Source: Prolixibacteraceae bacterium UBA6029
GTDB taxonomy: Bacteria; Bacteroidota; Bacteroidia; Bacteroidales; Prolixibacteraceae
Reading direction: 5' to 3'
NCBI GenBank assembly: GCA_002429385.1
Contig: DIZL01000052.1
Span: 1-30,838 of the forward strand
Length of the DNA: 30,838 nt
Of the stretch, positions 1 to 7,514 are shown in pieces (positions within the stretch are counted from its first letter, which is position 1; each line of letters opens with the position of its first letter). The notes beneath the pieces are model-generated. The model had not been told where the DNA came from and searched no databases. It saw only the letters and a program-made list of their open reading frames with translations. A program made the position numbers and the translations under genes.

Positions 1-51
1 AGGGTGTCTGTCGATATTGAACTGCAGGCTTTAAAGGAAGCAAATGAATAG
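1..51 (+). CDS. C-terminal tail of a gene cut by the window edge (unidentified)
   Basis: The frame starting at base 1 is open for 16 codons and ends in TAG at 49-51, giving a tail that ends LQALKEANE. It could be the last residues of a gene lying to the left. Sixteen codons are too few to identify a family, and a random open frame of this length is common, so this is only a possibility. Nothing that looks like a terminator follows. Bases 52-259 show no other coding signal on either strand. Confidence 0.25.
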   Translation, partial: RVSVDIELQALKEANE

Positions 52-259
52 AAAACGATAAACGCCAGCCATCAATAAACAGCTGCGTATATTAGGGGGA
101 TGTTTAAATGACTTGACTACAGGCCTGGCAATCGAAGGAATCCATCCCTATTGTCTAAAAATCCGAAACGTATTTGTCTTACATCGGTAAAAATGAAACC
201 CCAGTTCCTTTAAATGGAATCAGAAATACAACAAGCTACGCAAAACAGTCCATCTGAGC

Positions 260-388
260 GCAAAATTCACTACTGTCTTGTTTTATACTGAATTCGTATT
301 TACATTTACGAAGTAAATGTCGAATAGAGGGTTTTCGAACGAAAAGGCAATGAGGATAAAGAAAGAGTATTTTGAATCTAAAAAATAA
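260..388 (+). pseudogene. Probable remnant of a RelE/HigB-type toxin C-terminus
   Basis: Reading one frame through 260-388 gives a stretch containing VLFYTEFVFTFTK, a TAA stop at 314-316, then a 23-residue piece ending NEKAMRIKKEYFESKK and TAA at 386-388. The hydrophobic LFYTE segment followed by an 'E-K-A-x-R-x-K-x-E-Y' tail is what the end of Gp49-like toxins (PF05973) looks like from general knowledge. It stops 4 bases before the ATG of an antitoxin, the usual higB-higA order. The linking segment (normally GFxKKTxKTP) is missing and a stop interrupts it, so if this is a toxin gene it is dead. The assignment rests on short stretches and position only. Confidence 0.35.
292..325. promoter_or_regulatory. 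Two-step inverted repeat upstream of the antitoxin gene
   Basis: ACATTTAC (302-309) and GTAAATGT (313-320) are perfect inverted copies around a GAA centre. They are flanked by ATTCG (292-296) and CGAAT (321-325), also inverted copies. XRE-type antitoxins commonly bind such dyads to repress their own operon, and this one lies about 70 bases upstream of the antitoxin start, so it may be an operator. It also overlaps the presumed toxin remnant, so it may be fortuitous. Confidence 0.35.
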
Positions 389-392
389 AAAC

Positions 393-692
393 ATGACTGA
401 TTATAAAGGAATAAAAACATTTGATGAACTTATAGAAAAAGAGCACGGCAAAATTGGGACTGAAAGCCGAAATGAATATGAAGAAGGTGCTCAAATGTTC
501 ATCGTTAGCGAGATGCTTAAAGAAGCAAGAAAAACTGCAAATATGACTCAAGAACAACTTGCGATAAAAGCAGGAACTAAGAAAAGCTATATTTCAAAAA
601 TTGAAAACGCTAAAGGCAATATTCAATTATCGACACTGATTCGGATTTTCGAGAAGGGTCTAAATAAAAAAGTCGGACTGACATTCTTGTAA
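393..692 (+). CDS. HigA-type XRE antitoxin (HTH)
   Basis: A 99-residue protein that is the antitoxin and transcriptional autorepressor of a type II toxin-antitoxin pair; it acts in the cytoplasm by binding toxin and operator DNA. The N-terminal part (FDELIEKEHGKIGT) matches what is typical of Bacteroidota HigA-like antitoxins. An XRE helix-turn-helix follows (about residues 37-95), with the TQEQLAIKAGTKKSYISKIE recognition region and an N-G/I-x-L-STL-RIFEK tail. I chose ATG 393 over an in-frame TTG at 372, because the latter would add only MNLKNKN inside the end of the preceding remnant. The expected toxin partner upstream appears broken, so this is probably an orphan antitoxin, perhaps kept as an anti-addiction gene or simply not yet lost. 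Confidence 0.8.
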   Translation: MTDYKGIKTFDELIEKEHGKIGTESRNEYEEGAQMFIVSEMLKEARKTANMTQEQLAIKAGTKKSYISKIENAKGNIQLSTLIRIFEKGLNKKVGLTFL

Positions 693-716
693 CCAATTAC
701 GCGCCATAATAACCAG

Positions 717-751
717 GACTTCATGTGGCACGCAGTGCCCAACATGAAGTC
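717..751. repeat. Hairpin inside the attC-like element
   Basis: GACTTCATGT (717-726) pairs perfectly with ACATGAAGTC (742-751). Inside this, GGCAC (727-731) pairs with GTGCC (735-739) around a GCA loop, leaving a two-base bulge on the right arm. The stem is too strong to be accidental and there is no T-run after it, so it is a structural part of the repeat and not a terminator for the antitoxin gene. Confidence 0.7.
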
Positions 752-864
752 TCGGTTGCACTACATCCCCGCTGCAGCGCCCCGATTCTTCTATGGATTT
801 ATCAACGGTTTGTGTGATTTTGCCCTTCAAGTCGGGTTTCGGTGCTTCGTTGACAGGAAAGTAG

Positions 865-882
865 CCCCGATAGCTATCGGGG
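865..882. repeat. Perfect 18-bp palindrome CCCCGATAGCTATCGGGG
   Basis: CCCCGATAGCTATCGGGG is self-complementary over all 18 bases. The flanks continue partly symmetrically (GCTT...AGGAAAGTAG on the left, TGAAAAGC on the right). Palindromes with this core occur repeatedly between genes in Bacteroidota, much like REP elements, which fits a dispersed repeat inserted here. Confidence 0.75.
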
Positions 883-1017
883 TGAAAAGCAACTCTCGTA
901 GGAAGTTTATCGGTTAAATCCCGCCCTGCATGAATTTGCGGGACGTTATGGGTAATGCCAAGAGCGCTGATCATCAATGTGAAATTTGCATAGAGAGAAT
1001 TCAGTAATAGAAAAAGT

Positions 1018-1025
1018 TATCTTTG
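1018..1025 (+). promoter_or_regulatory. Candidate -7 box (TAnnTTTG) for the Fic gene
   Basis: TATCTTTG matches the Bacteroidota -7 consensus TAnnTTTG and lies 18 bases before the Fic ATG, giving a very short leader. The nearest TTG that could serve as the -33 box (986-988) is about 29 bases upstream, longer than the usual 19-20, so the promoter is either weak or uses another -33 sequence. It lies just outside the attC-like repeat, so the Fic gene seems to carry its own promoter. Confidence 0.4.
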
Positions 1026-1043
1026 TATAAATGACAACTTATT

Positions 1044-1826
1044 ATGGAATTTAAAATATTGACTTCACAACTTCTTGACGATTTCACTAAAAAGGTGAAT
1101 GAATCTCCTTTAGAAAAATTAGATAGAATTGAGAAAGTCGAGATACCCGTTGACTATTTCCAATTTTACAAATCAGTTTCATCGGTATATTCTTCCAAAA
1201 TTGAGGGAGAAAATATTGACTTTGACAGCTATTTCAAGCATAAATTTCTAAACGTCAAATTTAGACCCGACTATACCAGAATAGCTGACGATTTGTATGC
1301 TGCATATGATTTTATAGACAACCATGAATTGAATCTTAAAAACGTTCAAAATGCTCATTCCATTCTAAGCTCAAAACTTCTACCCAAAAGCCAGCAAGGT
1401 CTAATCAGGACAAATCCAATGTTTGTAATTAATAGCGACGATAAAATTGAATATGTTGCAGCAGGACCTGAGATTGTGAAAAAGGAAATGGACAAATTAT
1501 TTGAAGATATTCACTTACTAATTAAAAAGGATTTAAATCCATTTGAAGTTTTTTATTACGCAGCTTTAATTCATTTGGTGTTTGTTAAAATACATCCGTT
1601 TCAAGATGGAAATGGGCGAACAGCACGATTAATGGAGAAATGGTTTTTAATTCAAAAAATTGGACAAATAGCCACTTCAGTTCAATTAGAAAAGAACTAC
1701 TATAATGAGATCAAAAACTATTATTCGAACATAAAAAAACTTGGGTTAGAATATGAGGATTTAGATTATAGTAAAAGCTTGGATTTTCTCTTGATGACAG
1801 TAAATGGCATCAATAATGAAAAATAG
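1044..1826 (+). CDS. Fic family protein (probable AMP transferase, class II)
   Basis: A cytoplasmic 260-residue Fic-domain protein. Fic enzymes transfer AMP or a related moiety from a nucleotide to a hydroxyl side chain of a target protein. The complete catalytic motif HPFQDGNGRTAR is at residues 184-195, with the catalytic His at 184. An N-terminal SxxxEG inhibitory motif is at 50-55 (S-SKI-EG), placing it in class II, where the inhibitory helix precedes the Fic core in the same polypeptide. Length is within the family's range. It stands alone between a palindromic repeat and a broken toxin gene and uses AT-rich codons unlike the metabolic genes to the right, which suggests acquired DNA. The target is unknown; a toxin-like or stress role is plausible from context only. 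Confidence 0.85.
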   Translation: MEFKILTSQLLDDFTKKVNESPLEKLDRIEKVEIPVDYFQFYKSVSSVYSSKIEGENIDFDSYFKHKFLNVKFRPDYTRIADDLYAAYDFIDNHELNLKNVQNAHSILSSKLLPKSQQGLIRTNPMFVINSDDKIEYVAAGPEIVKKEMDKLFEDIHLLIKKDLNPFEVFYYAALIHLVFVKIHPFQDGNGRTARLMEKWFLIQKIGQIATSVQLEKNYYNEIKNYYSNIKKLGLEYEDLDYSKSLDFLLMTVNGINNEK

Positions 1827-1851
1827 AAGGCACTAACCCTACAACAGCAAA

Positions 1852-1972
1852 ATGTACCGAGTTTATTTTAAAGAATCTGACGGAAAAATAATTATTTTAC
1901 TCATTGGATGATACAACTCAACAAAAAGACATTGAAAGGGCAAAAGAAATTTTAAAAAATATTAAAAAATAG
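1852..1972 (+). pseudogene. Frameshifted C-terminal fragment of a RelE/HigB-2 type toxin
   Basis: ATG 1852 opens MYRVYFKESDGKIIILLIG and then stops (TGA 1909-1911). Shifting one frame at that point continues DDTTQQKDIERAKEILKNIKK to TAG 1970-1972. Joined, these are the well-known C-terminal third of 'addiction module killer' toxins (PF05973): YRVYF...ILLLxGGDKxTQxxDIxxAKxIL. The N-terminal two thirds are absent; in their place is the motif CACTAACCCTACAACAGC right after the Fic stop, which resembles the start of an attC-type or repeat sequence. One indel plus truncation makes the gene inactive. No matching antitoxin follows. Confidence 0.8.
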
Positions 1973-1983
1973 AGATTGATTAA

Positions 1984-2163
1984 ACTGGATTTGTACCAAT
2001 AACGATAGATAAGTATATCGCTTTGCATTTGAAGAATAATCCGTCTGAGAAAGAAGTGGATTTAAGGAAACACTTGCAGTCTGCAATAAATGATTATAAC
2101 AATGAGATCAAGTGTTCTTGTGGAAATGACATCTGGGTAATTGGATCGGCATCCGTTGGAAAC
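1984..2163 (+). pseudogene. Truncated small CxCG-containing protein (unknown function)
   Basis: The frame from 1984 lacks an ATG but reads a coherent protein: PITIDKYIALHLKNNPSEK, then LRKHLQSAINDY, then KCSCGNDIWVIGSASVGN, ending in sense at about 2163. After this the frame changes character (Arg/Phe/Cys-rich) and runs into the antisense of the GH3 gene, so the true 3' end is lost. Conserved-looking CxCG and IWVIGSASVGN segments suggest a small cytoplasmic protein, perhaps metal-binding, but I cannot name a function. With start and end both missing it is treated as a remnant. Base 2163 may mark the edge of the accessory segment. Confidence 0.5.
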
Positions 2164-2221
2164 AGACTAAGGTTTCTAAGAACTCGCTTTTGTCCTGAAT
2201 TTTGTTTGTATATCAATCCTG

Positions 2222-4459
2222 TTACGGAATCAGTTCAAAGCTGTCAGTCAAGCGGATATCTTTGGAAGAGGCTCCGATCATCAGGTCAAAATCGCCGGGT
2301 TCGGCCACCCACTCCAACTTCTGGTTGTAAAAGGAGAGTTTTTCCTTATCAATCACAAATTGAATGGTTTTGGCTTCTCCGGCCTTTAAGCTTATTTTCC
2401 TGAAGTCTTTCAGCTCCTTTACAGGGCGCACAATGGAACCTACCCGATCACGCAGATATAGCTGCACGATTTCTTCGCCTGCATAGTTGCCTGTATTGGT
2501 GATTTCTACTGAGACTTCAATACGGTCATTGCTTGTCATTTTCTTTTTACTGAGCTGTAGGTTGCTGTATTTAAAGGTGGTGTAGCTTAATCCGTATCCA
2601 AACTCATACCTTGGAAAGATGGACAAATCGTTGTAGGAAGAGTTGTAGTTATGATTGGTGTCGCTTGTTGCAGGACGACCCGTATTAAAATGGCTGTAAT
2701 AGATGGGTATTTGTCCGACACTGAGGGGAAACGAAATGGGCAGTTTGGCTGAGGGGTTATAATCCCCAAAAAGCACATCGGCAATGGCATCCCCTGCTTC
2801 ACTGCCCAGCCACCAGGTATAAAGGATGGCAGTTGCATGTTCGGCAGTATAGTTAAAGACCAGCGGACGGCCTGCATTAATCAGAACCACTACCGACTTG
2901 CCGGTCGATAAGAGTGCTTTCAGCAAATCTTCCTGCACCCCGGGTATGTTGATGTTGCTGCGGCTTTTGGCTTCACCGGTCATGTCCCTGCGTTCACCGA
3001 TACTGAGTATGACCACATCGGCCTGTTTGGCTACTTCCAGCGCTTCGGCAAATCCATCCCTGTTTTCGCCTTCAATGGCGCAGCCCTTTGCATAAAGCAG
3101 TTTGGTGTTTTTACCCACTTTATTTTTCAGTCCCTCCCATTGGGACACCACATAAGAGGAATCAATGTCCGGCACTTCAACATCCCAAAACCCCTTGTTT
3201 TGCATGATTGGTTTTACCAGCGGGCCAATAAAAGCGATTACTTTGATGTTTTTGGACAATGGCAACAGCTGATGCTCGTTTTTCAGCAACACGATACTTT
3301 TGGCTGCAATTTCCCTGGCTGCTTTGGCATGTGCAGGATTATTCAATTCCCGTTGTTCACGTTCGGCATTACAAAACCGGTAAGGGTCATCAAACAATCC
3401 CAGTTCGAACTTCTTCCGCAGTATTCGTTTTACGGCCTCATCGATCAAAGCAACGGGTACTTTGTTATCTTTCACCAATTGGGCCAGGTGGTCTTTATAA
3501 TTGCGGCTTTCCATATCCATATCGCAACCGGCAGTAATTGCTGACAAAGCTGCTTCGTATCCGTCCTTTACATTTCCGTGGTTTATCATTTCGCCGATAG
3601 AACCCCAGTCGCTTACCACAAATCCTTTAAAGTCCCATTTCCCCTTAAGGATATCCCGTTGCAGGTATTTATTGCCCGTTGCAGGCACTCCGTTCAGATC
3701 GTTGAACGAATTCATGAACGTTGCCACACCGGCTTCTTCAGCGGCCTTAAATGTGGGCAGATAAACCTCCCACAGGAGCCTGTCGCTCATATCCACCGAA
3801 TTGTAATCCCTGCCACCGATAGCGGCTCCATAGGCTGCAAAATGCTTGGCACAGGCCATTACCGCATTGAGGTCGCCCAGTTTCTTTCCCTGGAAACCCT
3901 TTACCCTTGCAGTGGCAATTAAGGAACCCAGGTATGGGTCTTCACCGGCGCCTTCCATCACCCTACCCCATCTGGGATCACGGGCAATGTCGACCATGGG
4001 AGCAAAGGTCCAGTTGATGCCACCTGCACTGGCTTCGGTGGCTGCAATCCGGGCCGATAATTCCATGGCATTCGTGTCCCAGCTGCAGGCTTCGGCCAAA
4101 GGAATGGGGAAAGTGGTTTTATACCCGTGAATGACATCCTGCCCGAACAGCAGGGGAATTTTCAGGCGTGACTGCATGGCGATCATCTGCCAGCTTCTGA
4201 CACGCCTGGTTCCCATGCAGTTCAGCAGGGAGCCAAGCTGACCCTGACGGATCTGTTCCGCTTTGGTATTATCAAGGGTAACAGGGCCAGTGGCTGTCCA
4301 GTCATCATTGTATTGATTCATCTGACCGATCTTTTCCTCAAGGGTCATTAGACCCATCACTGAATCCACTTTCTGATCAACAGATTTAACCTGAGCGCCT
4401 GCAACAATTGACAGCATGCCAAATATCAGGCAAAATGCTCCTTGTACTATTTTATTCAT
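2222..4459 (-). CDS. bglX: Secreted GH3 beta-glucosidase (BglX type)
   Basis: An exported 745-residue GH3 exo-glycosidase that removes beta-linked sugars from the non-reducing end; periplasmic by analogy with BglX. It has a signal peptide (residues 1-22, cleavage near AGA-Q) and an N-terminal TIM barrel with the substrate-binding KH (205-206) and GGRDYN (216-221). The nucleophile Asp284 is in VVSDWGS. The C-terminal alpha/beta domain carries the likely acid/base Glu496 (TGEAKSR), and a fibronectin III-like domain (about 640-735) follows. Length is usual for BglX. It lies 33 bases after the DeoR-type regulator and was probably co-transcribed with it, and it diverges from the large amino-sugar operon, so the real substrate may be an oligosaccharide from that pathway. 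The acid/base is of the glucosidase type, not the NagZ His-Asp dyad, arguing against a hexosaminidase. Confidence 0.92.
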   Translation of the reverse strand: MNKIVQGAFCLIFGMLSIVAGAQVKSVDQKVDSVMGLMTLEEKIGQMNQYNDDWTATGPVTLDNTKAEQIRQGQLGSLLNCMGTRRVRSWQMIAMQSRLKIPLLFGQDVIHGYKTTFPIPLAEACSWDTNAMELSARIAATEASAGGINWTFAPMVDIARDPRWGRVMEGAGEDPYLGSLIATARVKGFQGKKLGDLNAVMACAKHFAAYGAAIGGRDYNSVDMSDRLLWEVYLPTFKAAEEAGVATFMNSFNDLNGVPATGNKYLQRDILKGKWDFKGFVVSDWGSIGEMINHGNVKDGYEAALSAITAGCDMDMESRNYKDHLAQLVKDNKVPVALIDEAVKRILRKKFELGLFDDPYRFCNAEREQRELNNPAHAKAAREIAAKSIVLLKNEHQLLPLSKNIKVIAFIGPLVKPIMQNKGFWDVEVPDIDSSYVVSQWEGLKNKVGKNTKLLYAKGCAIEGENRDGFAEALEVAKQADVVILSIGERRDMTGEAKSRSNINIPGVQEDLLKALLSTGKSVVVLINAGRPLVFNYTAEHATAILYTWWLGSEAGDAIADVLFGDYNPSAKLPISFPLSVGQIPIYYSHFNTGRPATSDTNHNYNSSYNDLSIFPRYEFGYGLSYTTFKYSNLQLSKKKMTSNDRIEVSVEITNTGNYAGEEIVQLYLRDRVGSIVRPVKELKDFRKISLKAGEAKTIQFVIDKEKLSFYNQKLEWVAEPGDFDLMIGASSKDIRLTDSFELIP

Positions 4460-4492
4460 TTGTATGGATTAGAATTATTCGATTGAAAAGAG

Positions 4493-5299
4493 TTAGTTGT
4501 CTTTAATATCCTCAGCAATAACCACCTTGATGCCAAGACCTGTAAAATGAGCCAGGTAATTCTGCGGAATATTCTTATCAGTTACCAGGGTGTGGATTTT
4601 TGAGAGCGGGGCAAAATTGATTATCCCGTTTCGGTTGAATTTACTGGAATCGATCAGCACGATATTTTCCTTGGCATGCGACATGATTAATTTAGCAATC
4701 TGCCCTTCCTCCAGATTGGCGGTAAAAATACCCTCATGATTGATTCCATCGGCGCTCACAAAGTACTTGTCGGCCCTGAACATCTGGAAATTTTCCACCG
4801 CATTCACCCCAACGAGCGAGCAGGACTTCTTACGGAATATTCCTCCGGGAACGATGATTTTCAGGTTACTGAATTCGGATAGTTTAAGTACAATATCCAA
4901 AGCATTGGTGATGATGGTAAGCTTTTTGATTTTCTCAAGGTTTTTAGCTAGTTGCATCAGAGTAGTGCCCGAATCCAGTATGATCGTATCGCCTTCCTTG
5001 ATGAGCGAACTTGCAGCTGCGGCAATGAATTTCTTCTGTTCCAGATTAAGCACCATGCGTTTACGGACGGATAAATCGTCGCTTACTTTTACAGGCAGCA
5101 TCGCCCCACCCCTGGAACGGATGAGCAGGTTTTTATTTTCAAGGTAGCGTAAATCCTTTCGCAGGGTAACTTCGCTGACCCCAAAATGCTCATTTAGTTT
5201 CGCGGTATTCACCTGTTTGTTTTGCTGAAGCTCTTCCAGGATGATCCGTCTACGCTCAACCGTTGAGATATTTTGATTTACTGCCATTTTACAAATCAT
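4493..5299 (-). CDS. DeoR/GlpR-family transcriptional regulator
   Basis: A cytoplasmic 268-residue sugar-responsive regulator, usually a repressor released by a phosphorylated sugar. The N-terminal winged helix has the DeoR signature: RRRIILEELQQNKQV, then HFGVSEVTLRKDLRYLE, then RSRGGA at about residues 15-70. The DeoRC sensor domain has the DSGTTLMQLA phosphate-sensing loop (about 109-118) and SADGINHEGIFT near 180. Two starts are possible, ATG 5299 (MICKMAVNQ) or ATG 5287 (MAVNQ); the second gives the more usual spacing to the helix-turn-helix. It heads a two-gene unit with bglX and faces the catabolic operon across 421 bases. E. coli amino-sugar operons (aga) are controlled by a DeoR protein, AgaR, so regulation of both arms by galactosamine-6-phosphate or tagatose-6-phosphate is a reasonable guess. 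Confidence 0.88.
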   Translation of the reverse strand: MICKMAVNQNISTVERRRIILEELQQNKQVNTAKLNEHFGVSEVTLRKDLRYLENKNLLIRSRGGAMLPVKVSDDLSVRKRMVLNLEQKKFIAAAASSLIKEGDTIILDSGTTLMQLAKNLEKIKKLTIITNALDIVLKLSEFSNLKIIVPGGIFRKKSCSLVGVNAVENFQMFRADKYFVSADGINHEGIFTANLEEGQIAKLIMSHAKENIVLIDSSKFNRNGIINFAPLSKIHTLVTDKNIPQNYLAHFTGLGIKVVIAEDIKDN

Positions 5300-5394
5300 T
5301 TAATCGTTGCCAAATTCGGATAATTATAGTCAAAATGCAAATTACTTTCATTGAAATATTCTTTTCACCCTTTAGATAAATATCAATCCGGTTA

Positions 5395-5455
5395 ATTCCA
5401 TAGGGAATAAATCATTTCAGAAGCAAATGAAACATCTGGGGTCTAAATTCCCCAG
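5395..5455. promoter_or_regulatory. Two inverted repeats, candidate operators
   Basis: ATTCC (5395-5399) pairs with GGAAT (5404-5408) around ATAG, and CTGGGG (5436-5441) pairs with CCCCAG (5450-5455) around eight bases. They lie between the divergent DeoR and operon promoters, where a DeoR-type operator would be expected. Assignment to the regulator is inference; the arms are short. Confidence 0.3.
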
Positions 5456-5582
5456 TCCAATTACTGTATTAATAACAAGCTATATTAAAGCCTAATAACA
5501 AAAGTACAAATAAATACTAACCTTTCAGTCTGTCGACTTATAAAAACAATATGAAATCATTTTAATTCTTATTACCGAAACG

Positions 5583-5613
5583 TTGTGAAACATCTTTTTT
5601 TATCGTATTTTTG
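5583..5613 (+). promoter_or_regulatory. Bacteroidota primary-sigma promoter of the catabolic operon
   Basis: TTG (5583-5585) and TATTTTTG (5606-5613) match the -33 and -7 boxes (TTG and TAnnTTTG) with a 20-base spacer, close to the Bacteroidota optimum. A start near 5620 would leave a leader of about 100 bases before ATG 5721. It is the only strong promoter seen before the nine-gene plus-strand series. Confidence 0.6.
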
Positions 5614-5720
5614 TATTAGAATTTGACTTCAAATCAAGTTCTATGGTTTTATTTCAGAAGAAAAGAGATAAACCTATACTAGTACATTTTGTTGTTCGAA
5701 TTAACCTTAATTAATTAATC

Positions 5721-7496
5721 ATGAAGAATATCTACATCATTTTATTGAGCCTGATCCTGCTCGCCGGAATTGGCAATCAAGCAAATGCCCAATCCATCAC
5801 GGTAAACGGATCGACATTTCTACCTCAGGATTCTATTGCATTTACTTACAACAGACCTTCCTTTACCTCAACAGACTGGATTGGGATTTACAAATCCGGT
5901 GTTACTCCGGGTGCAGGATCTATTTCATGGAAATACATTAAAAGTGAAACAGGAACTCTGAAATTAAAAGCGCCTCAGGAAGCGGGCAAATACAAAGCTT
6001 ATCTTCTTTGTTGCGACGGATATGATGTAGTTGCAACATCTGTAGAATTCAGCATCGAAATTCCGTCCTTGAGTACTTCCTTCCCTTCTTATGTACAGGG
6101 AGACTCAGTTGTATTTTCTTATGTAAGTCCTAAGTTTTCACCAACGGACAGGATTGCCATCTATACAGAAGGATCAAAGCCAGGTAAAGTTAATCCGGCC
6201 ATCGACCCGAAGTATATTACCAGCAAACAGGGGTCATTAACTTTTAAGACTCCATTAAGTACTGGATATTATGATGCTTACCTGTTATGCTGTAACGGTT
6301 ATGACAGCATTTCAGCCTGTAGTTTCCAGATCATCGATCAGGCTACTGCATTTTTAAATCCCAGCACACAAAATTACGCATCCGGAGCACCCATACTTAT
6401 CAACTACAATGATCCTGCATATGCTGCGGGTGACTGGATCGGGATTTATATGGACGGTATGCCAGCCCAGGGTCAATCAATTACCTGGAGCGGAATCGTT
6501 TCCAAATCAGGTAGTATTACATTTCCAGCTGTATTGTCCGGAGGCTATTACTATGCGGCACTTTTCAACAAGGACAATATAGTGTATGCAAGTTCGATTG
6601 TTTTTAACATCCCTGTTGAGACCTCCGGATCGTATGTAAAAACATCTGCCAGCATTTATCCTGATGGCAATACAATTCTGGTAAACTACAAAGACATAGG
6701 CTATTCAAGCAAAGACTGGATCGGTATCTACAAGAAAGATCAGATTCCGGGAAGTGGTCCTCAAGCGCTTGTTTGGAATTATGCTGCAAACGATTCAAGT
6801 ACCATTGAATTTACCTCGCTGGCAATTGGTGATTATGTCGTTTATCTTTTATGTTGCGATGGATACGATATTAAAGCCAAATATGACTTCAAGGTGGTTG
6901 GCACGAATACCCCTTCGCTGGTATTGACTCAATTTGCCTATAATTACGGCGATCCCCTGGAATTCACATACAACGATCCGGCATTCTCCTCAACCGACTG
7001 GCTTGGTATATACAAGGCAAGTGAAATTCCCGGCGGCGCTGGTGTTTATTCCACCTGGTGGAGATATATGCCGGATAAGAACGGAACCATGTTATTCAGT
7101 TATCCCGACAATTACGGAGAAAACACTACCACTGGATCTCTGGCTCCCGGTGATTACTGGGGAGGACTCTTCTGCTGTGACGGATATGGTCTTTATGCTC
7201 AGGCTACATTTACCGTTTTACCGGAGGGTGTGAATGGCATCCTGGAATTAAGCCTGGCAAACCGGCTTACCCTGTATCCAAACCCATCCAACGGACTAGT
7301 TACCGTCAAGTTGGCTGACATGTCTAAGATACAACGCATTGTAGTTTATAATGTTACGGGTCAGATTAAATATCAGGAAAAACTGAACGGTGTTAACCAG
7401 AAGACACTCGATTTAAAACATTTAGGCAAGGGCATTTTCTTTATTGAAGCTGTTACCGAAAAATACAAGACCAGTAAAAAGCTGATCATTCATTAA
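5721..7496 (+). CDS. T9SS-secreted protein with five SKICH-like repeats
   Basis: A 591-residue exported protein: signal peptide (1-23, ANAQ), five beta-sandwich repeats of about 92 residues, and a T9SS type A sorting domain (about 515-591: LYPNPSNG, then VVYNVTGQ, then GIFFIE, ending KKLIIH). Each repeat has a D-W-I-G-I-Y signature (52, 143, 238, 332, 426) followed by PG, a W/Y-x-Y strand and a G-x-Y-x-A-Y-L strand. Repeats 1, 2, 4 and 5 carry a vicinal LLCCDGYD-type motif (about 96, 188, 376, 484); repeat 3 has lost it. The pattern resembles the SKICH/immunoglobulin-like fold. No catalytic domain is visible, so a binding or surface-scaffold role is inferred. First gene of the operon, followed by a strong hairpin, so it may be made in excess over the genes behind it. 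The neighbouring phosphoesterase shares the repeats. Confidence 0.8.
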   Translation: MKNIYIILLSLILLAGIGNQANAQSITVNGSTFLPQDSIAFTYNRPSFTSTDWIGIYKSGVTPGAGSISWKYIKSETGTLKLKAPQEAGKYKAYLLCCDGYDVVATSVEFSIEIPSLSTSFPSYVQGDSVVFSYVSPKFSPTDRIAIYTEGSKPGKVNPAIDPKYITSKQGSLTFKTPLSTGYYDAYLLCCNGYDSISACSFQIIDQATAFLNPSTQNYASGAPILINYNDPAYAAGDWIGIYMDGMPAQGQSITWSGIVSKSGSITFPAVLSGGYYYAALFNKDNIVYASSIVFNIPVETSGSYVKTSASIYPDGNTILVNYKDIGYSSKDWIGIYKKDQIPGSGPQALVWNYAANDSSTIEFTSLAIGDYVVYLLCCDGYDIKAKYDFKVVGTNTPSLVLTQFAYNYGDPLEFTYNDPAFSSTDWLGIYKASEIPGGAGVYSTWWRYMPDKNGTMLFSYPDNYGENTTTGSLAPGDYWGGLFCCDGYGLYAQATFTVLPEGVNGILELSLANRLTLYPNPSNGLVTVKLADMSKIQRIVVYNVTGQIKYQEKLNGVNQKTLDLKHLGKGIFFIEAVTEKYKTSKKLIIH

Positions 7497-7514
7497 AGCA
7501 TATCTTATACCTGG

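Larger units (their letters stand above)
697..955. repeat. Palindrome-rich element with attC-like ends
   Basis: This 260-bp GC-richer block sits between the antitoxin and the Fic gene. Its ends are imperfect inverted copies. The left end reads TTAC, then CCATAATAAC, then TTCATG; the right end reads CATGAATT, then GCGGGACGTTATGGGTAA, so TTAC/GTAA, CCATAA/TTATGG and TTCATG/CATGAA pair. Inside are a hairpin at 717-751, a perfect palindrome at 865-882 and a CCCGC/GCGGG hairpin at about 920-942. Integron attC sites have this organisation (long folded single-strand structure bounded by CAAY/GTTR-type boxes), and toxin-antitoxin genes are frequent integron cargo. No integrase is present, and dispersed intergenic repeats of this style are common in Bacteroidota, so 'attC-like repeat' is as far as the sequence goes. 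A minus-strand ORF (660-977) spans it and is probably just the repeat read through. Confidence 0.55.
5300..5720. other. Divergent intergenic control region
   Basis: This 421-base AT-rich gap separates the start of the DeoR gene (minus strand) from the start of the catabolic operon (plus strand). It contains a good plus-strand Bacteroidota promoter (5583-5613), an inverted repeat CTGGGG/CCCCAG (5436-5455) and a smaller one, ATTCC/GGAAT (5395-5408). No convincing TAnnTTTG box was found on the minus strand. No ORF or RNA gene was recognised. Confidence 0.6.

Noticed and set aside
2023..2403. 126-codon ORF as an intact gene
   Set aside because: Only codons up to about 2163 look like protein; the rest is antisense to the GH3 gene. 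Its nominal start is an internal TTG and the true start is missing.
5300..5720. Riboswitch in the leader of the catabolic operon
   Set aside because: The roughly 100-base leader after the promoter has no strong nested stems or recognisable aptamer motif; only the promoter and two short dyads upstream are supportable.
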